This document shows, piece by piece, positions 11,475 to 23,606 of a DNA stretch of 64,000 nucleotides. Origin of the DNA: Alisma plantago-aquatica (taxonomy: Eukaryota > Streptophyta > Magnoliopsida > Alismatales > Alismataceae); the NCBI GenBank assembly GCA_963693085.1, contig OY856410.1, forward strand, positions 890,023,835 to 890,087,834, written 5' to 3'. The notes beneath the pieces were generated by a model. That model was not told the DNA's origin. It saw only the letters and a program-made list of their open reading frames with translations, and did no database searches. Made by a program: the position numbers and the translations under genes. The number at the start of each line of letters is the position of its first letter. The stretch's first letter is position 1.

Positions 11475-13045
11475 AACAGTCTTGCCCCCCCCTGGCCAAA
11501 CGGTTTGCAAAACTGTTCGGGGCAAACGGTTTGCAAAACCGTTTGAAGGGCAAACGGTTTCACAAGGTCGGTTGGAGAAAACGGTCTCCAAGACCGTTTT
11601 AGGGAGTTGAAAAATGGTTGACCATTTGAGATTCCTGTTCATAATTATGTTGGTTAATAACTCACCAAATTTGATAGGTTAACTCCCAAGGAATAATGAG
11701 TTGAACGCTAATCAATTAGGTAAACCTAAATGGATTACGTGCTGATTTCCAACCTGATTAACTTGACCTTTTTGGGAAAACGGTTTCAAAACCATTTGAT
11801 GGCATTGACCAAAGGTTTACCGTTTGATATTCCTATTAATAATTATGTTTCTTAATAACTCACCAAATTTGATAGGTTAACTCCCAAGGAATCATGAGTT
11901 GAAGGCTAATCAATTAGTTAAACCTAATTGGATTAAGTGCTGATTTCCAACCTGATTAACTTGACCTTTTTGGGCAAACGGTTTCAAAACCGTTTGAGAG
12001 CGTTGAACAAGGGTTGAACGTTTGATATTCCTGTTCCTAATGATGTTGGTTAATAACTAACCAAATTTTATGGATTAACTCCAAAGGAATCATGAGTTGA
12101 AGGCTAATTAATTAGGTAAACCCTAATTGGATGAAGTGCTGATTTTCAACTTGATTGATTTGACTTTTTGGGTTGTTTAGCCCAAACGGTTTCAAAACCG
12201 TTTGGGGATTACCCAAACGGTCTCCAGACCGTTTGGAGGTCACCCAAGACCGTTTGGGGGTCTGGGGTCAAGTATGGTTGAGTAATTGAAGGTCTAAAGG
12301 TACCAAATCACTTTGCAATTAAGTGCTGATTTGATGATCAACTCAATAGCTCAAACCCTTATGATTTTTCACTAGAATCCAAGGGTTGGATGAGCCAAAC
12401 GGTCTCAAGACCGTTTGGAACTCATCCAAATGGTCTCAAGACCGTTTGGAGGCCACCCAAGACCGTTTGGAGGTCCATGGGTGAGTATGGTTAAGCAATT
12501 GATGATCCAATGTTACTAAGTTAAAGTGTAATCAATTGCTGATTTGATGATCAATCCAATGATCCAAACCTTAATTGGTTGACTTGAATGTTGATGATAT
12601 GATGGGAAAATGGTCTCAAGACTGTTTGGAGGTTATCCAAACGACCTCAAGACCGTTTGGGGTCAGATCATGACCCAATTGAGTGATGGTTCAATGGGTT
12701 CAACATCAATTAAGCTCATATTGATGCATGTTGAAGGATGATCGATTTCTAACCCTAATCCAATCAATCCAAACCCTAATTGGTGATCAATTGAGGATCA
12801 ATTGAGGGTCACATCAGTTGAGTAATAATTTATTTGGCTCAATTGATAAGTGGTTAACCATGGCATGAACGATTGAGGGGTTCAACATTAAAAACCCTAA
12901 CTCAATTGGAAGTGTTGATACACTTTTTGGTCCATGCGGTTTTGAGGGTGTTTGGACCAAATGGTCTCAAGACCGTTTGGTGGCCATGCGGTTTCAAACC
13001 GTTTGGAGGTTGAAGTACAAGACCGTTTGGGGTTCAATTATGTTA
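11475..13045. repeat. Dispersed 20-bp palindrome array in the 3' LTR of element 1
   Basis: Counterpart of 2235-3800 with the same palindromes in the same order. There is an additional AAACGGTTTGCAAAACCGTTT-type unit around 11525-11546 and a shorter cluster around 12955-13000. The copy number therefore changed between the sister LTRs. Confidence 0.85.
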
Positions 13046-13721
13046 AGAACGTTTGATGGATTGAAAGTTAAGATGGTTTAGTAGTTGTTTAACCTAAACC
13101 CTAAAGATACCTAAAGTCATTAAGGGGTTAAGTAATTAGTGAATTAATGTATATTTGGGTCAATGGTGAAGATTACCAAAGTACCCTTGATGGGTTTAAG
13201 TAGTCAACACCCTTTGATCAAGCAAACCCTAGTGACCATAATGATGATGACATGACTTATGTTATCAAAGATGCTTTGACATAGTCTAATCACGAGTGAT
13301 GTAAATATCATCTATTACTAAGAGGAGAGAGAAGACTCCCTATATGGTTGAGAATCAAGTAATATACTTCCAATATGGATGAATACACCTAATTAGGGTA
13401 TGATCCTTCATAGTGAGATCATGGAAACCCTAATTATGATGATCAATGAATCTTAACCTAATTTGAGGACATGAATGAAAGTAATCTTAATACATAATGA
13501 TGGTATGATCTTAATTCATTATAATATGAATAGTAAACCCTAATCTAGGGTGATGTGATGATATGAACAAGTAAACCCTAATTTTGAGTTATGCTTTTAA
13601 GCATGAAACTCTATGATGAGGTATGAGATAAGGAATCACTATTCCTAATCAATTAATATGATGAATAACTCTAATTGGATTGAATGAGAATCCTAACCCT
13701 AGAAACCAGTTGTGATAATAT

Positions 13722-13824
13722 GACACGGTCGTGGTGAATCCTTTGTTGCACGACCGTGCAATGAAGTACGGTCGTGGTGGCTTACTCTTATATGACCGTG
13801 CAAGATAGCACAGCCGTGGTGTCC
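13722..13824. repeat. Second palindrome cluster in the 3' LTR
   Basis: Counterpart of 4494-4596 with several C/T and G/A differences from it (e.g. 'tatgaccgtgc' here against 'gtacgaccgtgc'). Confidence 0.65.
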
Positions 13825-15609
13825 TATATATATATATTTAAAAAGGAATTTGTATTGTCCTGAGACAATACAATGTGAATGTTATCAGTAAATGTTAACC
13901 TTGCAGGTTTTCATAAAGAGGTGATCATATCTAGGTAAGGAATATGATGTCATATGCATTGAAAACACTTTACATGCTTCAAGTATAATGATATGCTATG
14001 TTATCTGGTGAGTGGTAACATGTGAGCTTGATAGGCTGAATGAGCCATGAGTAATATATGCATTGCAATAATCAAAAGTCATACTGATGAAATGACTGGA
14101 TGATAAGATGTTACTGGTAACAAGTGTTATGATGATTCAAGGGTTTGAATACCCACAATCCTGAAACACAATGATGGGATGGTTAGGGATTGATATCCCA
14201 ATGTTTAAAGTATGTGATGTGAACTTGATACAAATAGTACTCCTTCTTTATAGCATTTGTTTTATTGGTTTATGTTTGAAAACATTCTTGATGCTAAAGA
14301 ATGCAGTAATGTACTTAACTAATCAAGTATAACGATATCATGTAGAGCCCTGCCCATAGATCCATCAGTGTCAATGATGGTGAAATAGGTTTTCCTAAGG
14401 GAACTCCTGGAGCACATACTTTTGAGTATGTGGGGGTTATGGACGTGAATAACCTTACATCCTAATGTTGGATTTGATAGAAGATGTATTATTAATCTCT
14501 CAATCCTTCATTATATGTTTATGCCGGGATGATGTATCACTAATCTCCCGATGATGTTGTTAATGCCACATCGATGAGAGATAAGTAAGAAATTCCTCGA
14601 TGGCGAAGAGAGTACAGAACGCCACTGTAACTCTAAATAGCGAAGTTGCCAGAATACCCTGGAAAGTTATTATAGCAGAGACACGAGATGTCCTGCATGT
14701 TGATCCTCATACTGACCGAGGAGTGATGAGGTCATAGGAATCCGACTCTCCTGATGACCTATGTATGGTACCGATTGCGATCTAGTGATGGTCGGTTGGA
14801 CTATGATAGGTGTAACTCATCTCCTCAGGGCATAAATATGTTTGTAAAATGTAATCAGCCGCATAACATATTGCTTAGGTTGAACTATGAGAAACAATGA
14901 TTGATGATACATTGTTTATAGTGCTCTAGTCAAATAACTAGTATACATGTTCTTCATATTCCTTATTGTTATATGTCTTGTCATTCAATTAAGTTATAAT
15001 TGAAATGATTACTTATAAGGATGCTGCTTCACATAGTTTATACAATGTTACCTGCTGTTGAATATTTATATTTCTACTGCTTTTTGTTATTCCTTTAATG
15101 CAATAACAAAGCTTCTGGAGGAGAGTTATAACTCTCGCTGGGACAATTATTCAATTGTCTCACCCCCGTGGGATTCGACTTTTTAGGTAGACGCCGAGGA
15201 CGAAGGAATCCACCAGTGGTTGAGCAGCAGCAGCAACAATCTCAGGGACAACAGTGATCCTCAGGTGGAGACACTATCTATCAAGTTGTGTAGATAGTAT
15301 GTCCTATGTGTCGTCTCTGTACTCTCAGGTCCTAGGAGCATATCTGAGATTTTGGCATGATGCCTCGAGATTTTGTACCTTACCTTGTACAATTAACAAG
15401 GTGGTTGATGTTGTAATTCTCGAGATATGTCTGTTACAAAGATGTAATGATGAAACATGATGTAAACAACTTATCATGTTCCTTTATAAAAGAGTTTTAT
15501 CGTTTGATGGTCTCTTTATAAAAAGTTTTAATTTTTAGTGATTTTTAATAATTCCTCTGTTAATCGCTTCCGCATTCGTTGATCTTGTTTTCGTGATTCG
15601 ATCGTCTCA

Positions 15610-15615
15610 TATACT
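15610..15615. repeat. Target-site duplication of element 1, right copy (TATACT)
   Basis: Directly follows the LTR-terminal CA at 15608-15609 and matches 1023-1028. Confidence 0.85.
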
Positions 15616-16425
15616 ATATAAGAGAGTCCATACAAGGGGCTGGTTGCAATTTTCTCTATTATTTTTTGTAATTACATATGGGTCCCTTCTTACTGTACTT
15701 TTGTCTTTTATTTTTTAAATAATAAATTATGCTAGGAGACTCATCTATACTGTACAATTAAGCCCCGGAGGGGGTTGGTTGCACTTTTCTCCTTCATATT
15801 GGTAATTACAAGTTGGTCCTTGTGAGTGCATATTGTATTTTTGTCTTTTATTTTTTAAATGATATATTATCTGAGGAGACTCATCGATACTATATAGGAC
15901 AACCCGTAGAGGGGGTTGGTTGCTAGTTTCTTTATTATTTTTTATAATTACAAATTGGTCCCTGTGAGTGCACATTGCACTTTTGTCTTTTATTTTTTAA
16001 ATGATTTATTACGTCAGGAGACTCATCTATACTATATAATTAAGCCCACAGAGGGGGCTGGTTGCAATTTTCTCAATCATTTTTGTAATTACAAATTGGT
16101 CCCTGTGAGTGCACACTGCACTTTTATCTTTTATTTTTAAATGATATATTATCTGAGGAGATTCACCGATATTATATAAGAAAGCCCATAGAGGGGGCTG
16201 GTTGCGATTTCTCCATTATTTTTTATAATTACAAATTTGTCCCTGAGTGCATAGTGTACTTTTGTCTTTTATTTTCTAAATGATATATTATGTGAGGAGA
16301 ATGATCGATATTGTATAAGAAAGCCCGCAGAGGGGGCTAGTTCTATTTTTCTCCATCATTTTTGTAATTATGAATTGGTCCCTGTGAGTGCACACTGCAC
16401 TTTTGTCTTTTATTTTGTTACCAAT
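15610..16425 (+). repeat. Tandem ~141-bp repeat resembling the Helitron 5' end, right block
   Basis: Units start near 15610, 15744, 15884, 16026, 16166 and 16305. They carry the same internal blocks as 272-898 (gagggggctggttgc, aattggtccctgtgagtgca, cttttgtcttttatttt). LTR element 1 sits exactly in the unit junction 'tatactatataa'. The two blocks together were one array before the insertion. Confidence 0.7.
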
Positions 16426-17060
16426 TGCAACCCGCACAAAAGAGTACAAAGATAGTGACCATTGATACCCCAACAACATGGTTCGACCATTTTTTTCCCA
16501 TTCTCTTTTTATAAAAGAAAAGTCAGATATTGTTGTTGGTGCTATTCAAACAAATTGGTTTGTGAAATTTGCTTCTACTTTTGTCAACGTGTATTTGAAC
16601 AACTTGATTCTACTATTTTCTAAAAAGTAATTATAAATGATTTGACCACTTCTATTCGAGTATCTTGGGTTAGCATAATGTTTTGTTCACTTTTTTATTA
16701 ATGTTATGATAATGGTTGGTGGTAGAGGATGTTTAAACGCCTTGATTCAAGTGATATGTACCTTTTTCTTATTTAAGGTGATTTTAAGAGCTTATTTTAG
16801 TTGATTTTTAGAAAACTATTTTTTTCACAAAAGTGAGTAGTTAGTGTTTAGCACTTTCAAGTAGAGTAACATCGGGATAAAAAAATGTGATTGTACATTA
16901 CGATAATTAGACATGTGTTGACAATTCATGGTGAGCATTTTGCTTTCAAGAATTTTTTTTTTATAAAATTGATGACATTGTTTGAATTGTTAGTTTTATA
17001 TTTTTATTAGTTACTATTTTAGAAATATATTAATAGCAACACACGTGCGTACTTTGCTAG
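16426..17060 (+). other. Non-coding body and 3' end of the Helitron-like element
   Basis: AT-rich sequence with no supportable reading frame between the last 141-bp unit and the CTAG terminus at 17057-17060. I see no promoter or RNA gene. Confidence 0.4.
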
Positions 17061-17600
17061 TATAAGAAAAAGGCATTGTACTACAACGAAGACATTACAT
17101 CAGTGGACGTGGTATTTGGACTGTTCATATTGCCTCTTTTTAAAACAAACAACACATTATTTAAGCGTGGTAAACATTTTGGTATCAACATAAACCGATT
17201 CCAACTGCTGAAAGGGGAGGTATCAAGGTTTTCTTTGTGACTCGGTGCACCCGGTTGACCACTCATGGAGAGATGTAATGGACTGATTATGGATTTTCAC
17301 AAGGTGTGGAAGATGTTGTGCGGATTTGTTTGGATCTGCATGCAATGAAATGTATTCAATAAGATAAGGAGTTCGACAATGGGACAAAAAGTCGAACAAT
17401 AATATGGTGCTCTTCAGCCCCAGGAAGAGAGAGCAAGTTGGCAAATAGTATTTCCTTCGTTTTGGCTGGGAGTGGGTCCAATGGTTTACATGTTGGCATC
17501 ATAATGACAGATGGTCAATGTCAATGCCTTGTTGGGAAGCTTTTGGGGCCAATCGTTCTTGTCTAGGAGGATCAGACTTGGTCTGAGGTGCATCTTTTGC
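17061..17600. other. Unassigned stretch between Helitron 3' end and LINE
   Basis: Moderately GC compared with its surroundings. Minus-strand open frames of 61 and 73 codons overlap here but show no domain I recognise. It may belong to the LINE 3' region or to older sequence. No RNA gene or repeat is seen. Confidence 0.3.
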
Positions 17601-19042
17601 TTTTTTAGGTTTTTTCTATAAGTTACTTTTTGAAGGCTTAGGTTTTTTTACAAGTGATATAGCATTTATAAAGGAACATTCAGTATCACAACCTTGAGAT
17701 CAGATCACATAGAAGGGAAGATAGCATCCATATCTTTGTGTTTAGGTACAAAAAGTGCCATAAATTCAAAAATATATGGTGAGCAAATAGGAAATCGAGA
17801 GAAAATGTCCATACGGGAAGACACCCCTTAAACAAGCCTCAAACATTCAAATCACATATTAAAGCTAAAGTTAACATCAAAATAGGATACTAGATGACCA
17901 ATAGGTGATGTATAGATATATTAGTGTTCGTCTTGATCTGTAAGGATATGCTCGAGAGAGTATGCCGTGCGACTATTGTCTTGGTCTCTTATTTGAGTCA
18001 TGTGCCTTGCTTTGACCTCCTGAGTGGTCAATTTTGTCCCTATATCAATTCGCAGTGGAAATAATAGTATAAGTTATTAATGCCATCATACTTTATTTTG
18101 AAAGGAAAAATTAGAAGATAGTACAAGCAAGTACATCTAGTTCAGTGAAACGTTTTGAATGATGTTAGTGTTTTATGCAACTATAGTCTCAAGATTAATC
18201 TCTTTGATATTTTGTTGTGTGTGAAAATAAGCATTCCAGATTTATGCATAATCTCACAAGTGAAGAAGAGATGCTTTATATATTCTCGAGATGTTCTACA
18301 CATGAGACAAATAGTTGGTTCCTGATATCCAAGTATAATTTTATTTTCACTATTGAGTATTATTTTCTATCCTATCAGCCATATGAGAATATGAATTTTA
18401 GAAGGGCATTCAACCCTCAGTAGTTTATAGTTTTAATTTATTTTTATGCCTGGATGAATGTAGAATTATATGCTTATTTAGATGTATAGGTGCTTTTCCA
18501 CTTTCATGATTTGTTATTAGTTGAACAAGTGTTCAATATGGTAGTAATATACTCAATCTCATTGTTTGTGAAATTTTCATGTAGTTGTCTTTTGCTAAGA
18601 TTTGTAATTGGGAGGAAATGAGTTGCAAAGCTTTATCCATGAGGATATTGATAAGTCTGGATGTGACGTCTATGTATAATTTCATATTGATCACAAAATT
18701 CCCAAAAATTCTATGGATCAGTCTAGAATCTATTGAATCTTGAGGAGTGTGGTTGTACTTGGATACTATTTTGAATGATGTGTATGTCTAAATGTATATG
18801 AAGAGAGATGATGCTCCTTTGTGGTTGATGTTTTTCTATGGATTTTTGTTCTTTTAGTATATACTAAGAACATGGTTGTGCCAAATAGTATTTTTGTTAG
18901 TGCATAAGGATGCAATAATATTATTTATAAGATATTGTGGGTGCAATTTGATGTTGATTATTTCCCATCCTCCTATTTTTATTTTTCAATATATCTCAGT
19001 TAACTATGTGTACTTTCTTTTTCTCATTCGAATCTCTCCATC

Positions 19043-19057
19043 AAAAATCTACATTTT
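19043..19057. repeat. SINE target-site duplication, left
   Basis: AAAAATCTACATTTT, identical to 19220-19234. The long duplication fits LINE-driven insertion. Confidence 0.8.
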
Positions 19058-19219
19058 TTTTTGAGTTAGAAGGAGACTTAGTCTCCCCCCTCCCTCAAAC
19101 AGGTGCCAGAGCCTGGATGACCCAAGCGATTGTAAATACAATGCACAACAGGAGGTTTCGAACCCGGGTCCCCTGGGGAGGACAGGTCGGGCCGAACCAT
19201 CTGCACTACACTTACTAAA
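19058..19219 (-). mobile_element. tRNA-derived SINE, minus strand, inside the LINE
   Basis: On the minus strand it begins with a tRNA-like A-box region (AGTGCAGATGGTTCGG, ~19190-19209), followed by a B-box (GGGTTCGAAACC, ~19155-19167). It ends in an A-tail, seen as T's at ~19058-19062. It is about 160 bp and is flanked by a 15-bp direct repeat (19043-19057 and 19220-19234). The structure is that of a Pol III SINE. The 70-codon plus-strand frame across it is coincidental. Confidence 0.8.
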
Positions 19220-19234
19220 AAAAATCTACATTTT
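19220..19234. repeat. SINE target-site duplication, right
   Basis: AAAAATCTACATTTT, identical to 19043-19057. The extra A's before it may belong to the duplication or to the element. Confidence 0.8.
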
Positions 19235-21683
19235 GTCAATCTATTTAATACTCTTGGTTGTAGTGCTATGTAACTTAATTAGTAACTGGTAAGTGGAGTG
19301 AGGGAGAAGTTGAGGAGTGTGAGTCATACAACATCATTAAGAGTTTTAGATGTCCATTTAGTACATCTATTTTGGATGAATCGAATAATAGGATTCCAGA
19401 TAGTAGTAGGAAATGCATGTGGTGAAAGAGGTAGCCTTAAGTATCTTATGGGGTGTTGTTCTTCTTTACCATCAATCTGGTGTGTGTCTATCAATATCAG
19501 GTAGTGGTATCTGTGTTCCTACATTGGTTGATTTGTGGAAGTTGATCTCAAGTCCAGATAGGTGGGATAAGACCCCCAAAATATGTATGGTATAGATGAC
19601 ATTTATATTGTCAGGATTAAGGAAGAGTATATTGTCATCAAAAAATTGTTTGATTTGTTGTATAAGGTATGGAATTGGTCAATGAAATCAAGTTGGATAC
19701 CTACTAAAAACATCTTAATCAGAATGGTGGTAGCCATAATGAAAAGGTGTGGGGATAGTGGGTCTCCTTGATATAGTCCATTAGTGCTAGTGAAGTATTA
19801 AAAAACAACTCCATTGATGATGGTGGAGAGAATGGTAAGTACGAATGTAGGAGTTCTATCCAACGATTCCATATCCTTTGAGTATAGGGATGAGAAATTT
19901 CTAGCTAATGTTGTCAAAAGGCTTCTGAAAATCTAACTTGAATGTGAAAAGTGGAGTATGTGTGTAATGAAAAGAATGCATCGTCCTGTTGACCATCATG
20001 TAAGCATTTTGAATATTGCAACCCTTGAGAAAAGTGTTTTGTAGTCCTAAAATATCATTCAGATCATTTTGAGACATGTTCTAAAAGTTTTGGCAACAAT
20101 TTCATATGATGTGTTAATCAGACTAATGGGTATAAAATGGCTAACTAATGAGGGGTTGTCAAAAATTTTGTATGAGAGATGTTTGTTTTATTTCGAATGC
20201 CAATCCAACATGATATGCCATCATGGTGGTGAATGCACAATTATAGGTCAATAAAGTTTTTTTGATGTTGTTTCATTAATGGTCATAGAAGTGTAGGCTG
20301 AATCCATTTGGTCCAGGAGATTTGTCAGCACCTAGGTTGGTCGTGGCACTTTAATTTCTTCATCTAGAAATGGCGTAATGAGAGAGATAGGATTTTCATT
20401 TTTCATGGCAAAGTTTATCCCAGTTTACAATGAAAAGTTTGGAATATGTACGTTCATTATTGAAGAGCTTTTTAAAACATTGGTTAATTGTTTCTATAGT
20501 TTTATCTTTGTTGGAAGTTAAAACATCATTGAAGTTTATTATATGGATCTGTGATTTATGCTTATTGTTGTTGTAACTTTTATGTAACTATTTGGTATAT
20601 TAGACTCCCTCCTTCATCTATTTGACTTTGGTTTGTTGTTTCACCATGATTTCAATCTTAAGATTGAGAGACACGATGTCAACTTGTAGGTAAGAATATT
20701 TGAGGGGTCAGTTAGGAGGGGAACTCTCAACAGTGAGGAGTTCCTCATCTTTATATTTTATAATGTTGGTTATGTTTTCAAAAGTGGTTCTGTTACATAG
20801 TATGAGATTTTGTATGATATATTTGATGTTATTGTGGATGTGTAAGCATGGTTTGACATCAAAGGAATAGGTAGACCAATTTTGGTGATTTTTTTTTCAA
20901 AGTCTTGATGTGAAGTTAAAAATCTTTCAAAGTAGACAGGTCCAGGTCACCATTTACCATATTTTGTGTTAAGGGTGATGGGGAAGTGATCAGATTTGGG
21001 GTGAGTGGTGGATCTGGCTATGAATAGTGGGTAAGTTTATTCATGTGATTGTAAGCATAGGAATCTATCTAGTTTCTCCTATTAATGACCTCACTTCCAT
21101 GTGTAAGATAAATTGGTGGTTGATAGGTCATGAACTGATGTTTCTAAATGTAGTTGTTAAAGAAATGGTAATTTTTTTTTGTATTATAGTCGTGTGGATG
21201 TGGACAAAGAGTTACATTCAATTATGTTTCTAGTGAATTCAATTCTCCTATAATGATCCACGTGAGGTGGAGAAATAACTAGCAATAACTTCAAGCTAGT
21301 CATTTAATTGTGCATTATTGTTGCTAGGTTCCCAATATACTATAGTAAAGGTCCATATGTTTGGTCGTATATATTTATGAGTGTGATGGAGATACATTAA
21401 ATACCAATTTTGTGGTTGATATGCTGGAAGGTATTTGGATTTTATCCTAATAAGTATTTTTTCACTTGGATTAATCAATGCAGTTCGAATGTAGTTCATA
21501 ATGAAGTTTCCTCCTACATTTATAGGTGGAAGGAGTATAAATGTTTTCAATTCTTGTAAAGTTATGAGATTGATCTTATATAGTCTAATGATTTTTCATA
21601 TCTTACGTCTTTTATCAACATTTGATGCACCACATACATTCGATGAAGTAATGTGCATGTACAATACTTGTATAACTAAGGAG

Positions 21684-21688
21684 GAGAA
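21684..21688. repeat. Target-site duplication of element 2, left (GAGAA)
   Basis: Matches 31200-31204 exactly, which makes the two LTR copies ends of a single insertion. Confidence 0.88.
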
Positions 21689-22329
21689 TGTAACACCCCA
21701 ATCTTATTATGCAAAATTTCCAAATTATTTTATTCTTTGCATGCTCTTTTTCTAATAGTATAAATGTTGAGGACCTATATGCAATTTTCCCATATTAGCT
21801 TTATAATTTCATTTCATGCAAAGAAAAATTATGTTCACTTACTTTATTACCCATGGTTTAATTTTAGAAAGTATTTCCCTGCACATTTATGCACTCTTGT
21901 TTAGAAAATGGAAATGGATGTTTTTATATCAATTTTCCTCTCTCTTATTATCATTAGTGGTTTTTATGCATAAAAGCTTGCTTAATGTTCCTCAAGATGT
22001 TTATTGTTGATAATTGGACTGATTACCCGAATTATCTCCATTTATTGTTTAAAGAATAACTCTATATGCTTTAATATATTCACTTAAGTGTATTGAATGC
22101 ATTTTGTCTAATAAGGAGTGATGGTGGGCTAAAATACGAAATTAAATGAGCCATTGTGTTGTAATGCACCTCTTTAACCTTTGGGTGAAATTTGAGGTCA
22201 TTTGGACTTCAAATGACCCTCCAAATGCTAATTATACGTTTTATATGATTTATAGTATACCAATCAATGTGTTATTTGTCACATTTAATCGATTTACACT
22301 GATACATAGCTAGTTGTCCGTTTCATTTC

Positions 22330-23590
22330 TTTCACGCGTGTCTGCAACCATTGGATCAGGATCCAACGACACCCATATTCTCTCCTTCCTCCGCTCATCC
22401 TGTGAAACGGCAGCGACGCTACCTGTGCTGCCTCCTCGTCTTCAAACCCGATCATTTCTCGACGGTTCCGCGTTATTTCTTCACCTTTGAGTTCAGTTCG
22501 ACACCCCAAACCCAACGATCCCTATCTCATGCCCTCTCATGCTCTGTAGGGTAAACGCCCAATCAAGGGCATCACCTCCTCACTGCCATTATTGCACAGA
22601 CACCACTCTCCCTTGCCCCACCTCCGTCTAAAGAGCCCAGAGGCATCAGCGGACCCCAAGGATTCTTCTTCCTCGCTCAATTCAACCTCCGATGCCCTCA
22701 AGAGCCCCGACCTACTCGACATGCAACTCCGAAGACTCCGGCTTTGTTCAGCCTTCTCCGACCACCCCAACCAAATTCTGACCGCGATGAGCATCCTCGG
22801 CACCTCATCTTCGTTTCCACGCTTTCAGTTTGCCGTGAGAACTCACTGATCGATGGGTCCTATAGGGCCGCCATCGGACCTCACCGACGCCCTAGCTCCA
22901 GACCACACCAGTGGTCCTCCAACCACGAAAGTGCTGGCTCTAGCTTCGCCTTCACTCTGTGAACCTCTTCTGACCCTCATCTCGTCGATTCAGGCATGCC
23001 TTCTCCGGTCTTGAGCCGCCGCCCGCCGCCCCTATTTCCCCCGGTTTTTCCCAGTTCTTACCCACGATGGCTGTCCTAGGTATCTTTACTTCAGGCGGCG
23101 CTAACCGCACCCCATTTTGGCTCCGCATGATGCCCTGGTTCTTTTTCGATTTGTAAATCATCGCCAACAAGTTGGATGCGAGGTCTGGCTCCTTAGCTAT
23201 TGACCCCTGCTCTAGCCATTGCCTTGACTGCAAAGAGCAGTATGGAGCCCCTGTGCACATCATGTCTCGATCTTTGGCTCAATGGCCTCACCTTGGTGTC
23301 GTGAGTTCAGTGGAGATCCCAAATACCACGAGCACTTTCTTCCTTCTCAGGTTCTGATTGGAGATGAACCTCCTGGTGTTGCTCTTGCCATGGAGCAAGC
23401 AGGGAGAAATCCATGTCACAAAATGACCTTGGTACCCCTGTCCTCTTATTTTGGTGTTTTCCACCCGCGAGGGTATTTTTGGGTTTTCATGCCCTATTTC
23501 CTTTGATCGCTGGGGCAAGCATCGCGGCCTAGTTGGCCAAGCCCGATTGGGCCAAGTCAGATGCTGGCCCATTGTCTCTGGATTTGGATA
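22330..23590. other. GC-rich island in the LTR of element 2
   Basis: The base composition shifts sharply from about 30% to over 50% GC, with CCTCCGAC-, CGACGGTTCC- and GGCGGCGCT-type words. The block is conserved in the copies at ~26785-28030 and ~28763-29905. It could be LTR regulatory or leader sequence, or an old capture of gene sequence. No homology is recognisable by eye. Confidence 0.5.
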
Positions 23591-23606
23591 TATCTATATA
23601 TACGTG
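23585..23606 (+). promoter_or_regulatory. Possible TATA region in LTR of element 2
   Basis: 'atatatctatatatacg' directly follows the GC-rich island and is conserved in both right-LTR copies (~28030 and ~29907). TATA-like composition is the only support. Confidence 0.25.

Larger units (their letters stand above)
1029..15609 (+). mobile_element. Ty3/gypsy (chromovirus, Tekay/Del-like) LTR retrotransposon, element 1, with very long LTRs and no capsid
   Basis: The 14.58-kb element is bounded by TG...CA LTRs, 5' 1029-6383 (5355 bp) and 3' 10288-15609 (5322 bp). It is flanked by TATACT on both sides (1023-1028 and 15610-15615; 5-6 bp, because the target itself is repetitive). An initiator-Met primer site lies at 6390-6401 and a purine-rich tract at 10271-10285. 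The internal DNA is only 3.9 kb and carries zinc knuckle, protease, RT, RNase H, integrase and chromodomain-like tail in gypsy order. The capsid part of gag is absent. LTRs make up about 73% of the element, an unusual ratio. By eye the LTRs differ at roughly 3-4% over the first 250 bp, so the insertion is moderately recent. Confidence 0.95.
10288..15609 (+). repeat. 3' LTR of element 1
   Basis: Second copy of the 5.3-kb LTR, TGTAACATCC to GATCGTCTCA. It differs from the 5' LTR by scattered substitutions and by the number of palindromes: one extra near 11508-11541, and fewer near 12955-13000 than the left copy has at 3660-3780. The length difference is 33 bp. Confidence 0.95.
1021..17060 (+). 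mobile_element. Helitron-like element interrupted by LTR element 1
   Basis: A canonical A|TC start (TCTATAC at 1021) is cut by the LTR element after 1028 and resumes at 15610. A 3' end of the form 'cacgtgcgtacttt' followed by CTAG (17057-17060) and T resembles the terminus at 91-123, although its hairpin is weak. Outside the LTR insertion it is about 1.5 kb, holds six more 141-bp units and has no Rep/helicase coding, so it would be non-autonomous. Both ends are inferred from terminal motifs only. Confidence 0.45.
18229..21680 (-). pseudogene. LINE ORF2 (endonuclease-reverse transcriptase-zf-RVT), decayed
   Basis: The motifs appear in the correct minus-strand order. They are an endonuclease WIIIGELNS (~21235-21260; the family motif is GDFN), an RT fingers motif ADKSPGPNGF (~20300-20330), YQGDPLSPHLF (~19740-19775), a palm FFDDNILFL (~19620-19648, where YADD/FADD is usual), a thumb RYLRLPLS (~19430-19450), and a C-terminal zinc-binding segment CLMCRT...HLFFTCE (~18240-18325). 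Stops and frameshifts are frequent, and no frame exceeds about 85 codons. The spacing between motifs fits a plant L1 ORF2. The protein would nick target DNA and reverse-transcribe its own RNA. This copy is dead. Confidence 0.8.
17600..21688 (-). mobile_element. LINE (plant L1-type), 3' part, minus strand
   Basis: This holds ORF2 of a non-LTR retrotransposon read right to left: endonuclease, RT, then C-terminal zinc-binding domain. It is interrupted by a SINE (~19.06-19.22 kb) and ends at the insertion point of LTR element 2; the 5' part resumes at 31205. The 3' boundary is not clear. No convincing poly(A), which would appear as poly(T) on the plus strand, was located, and 17600 is a guess. 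Confidence 0.75.
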
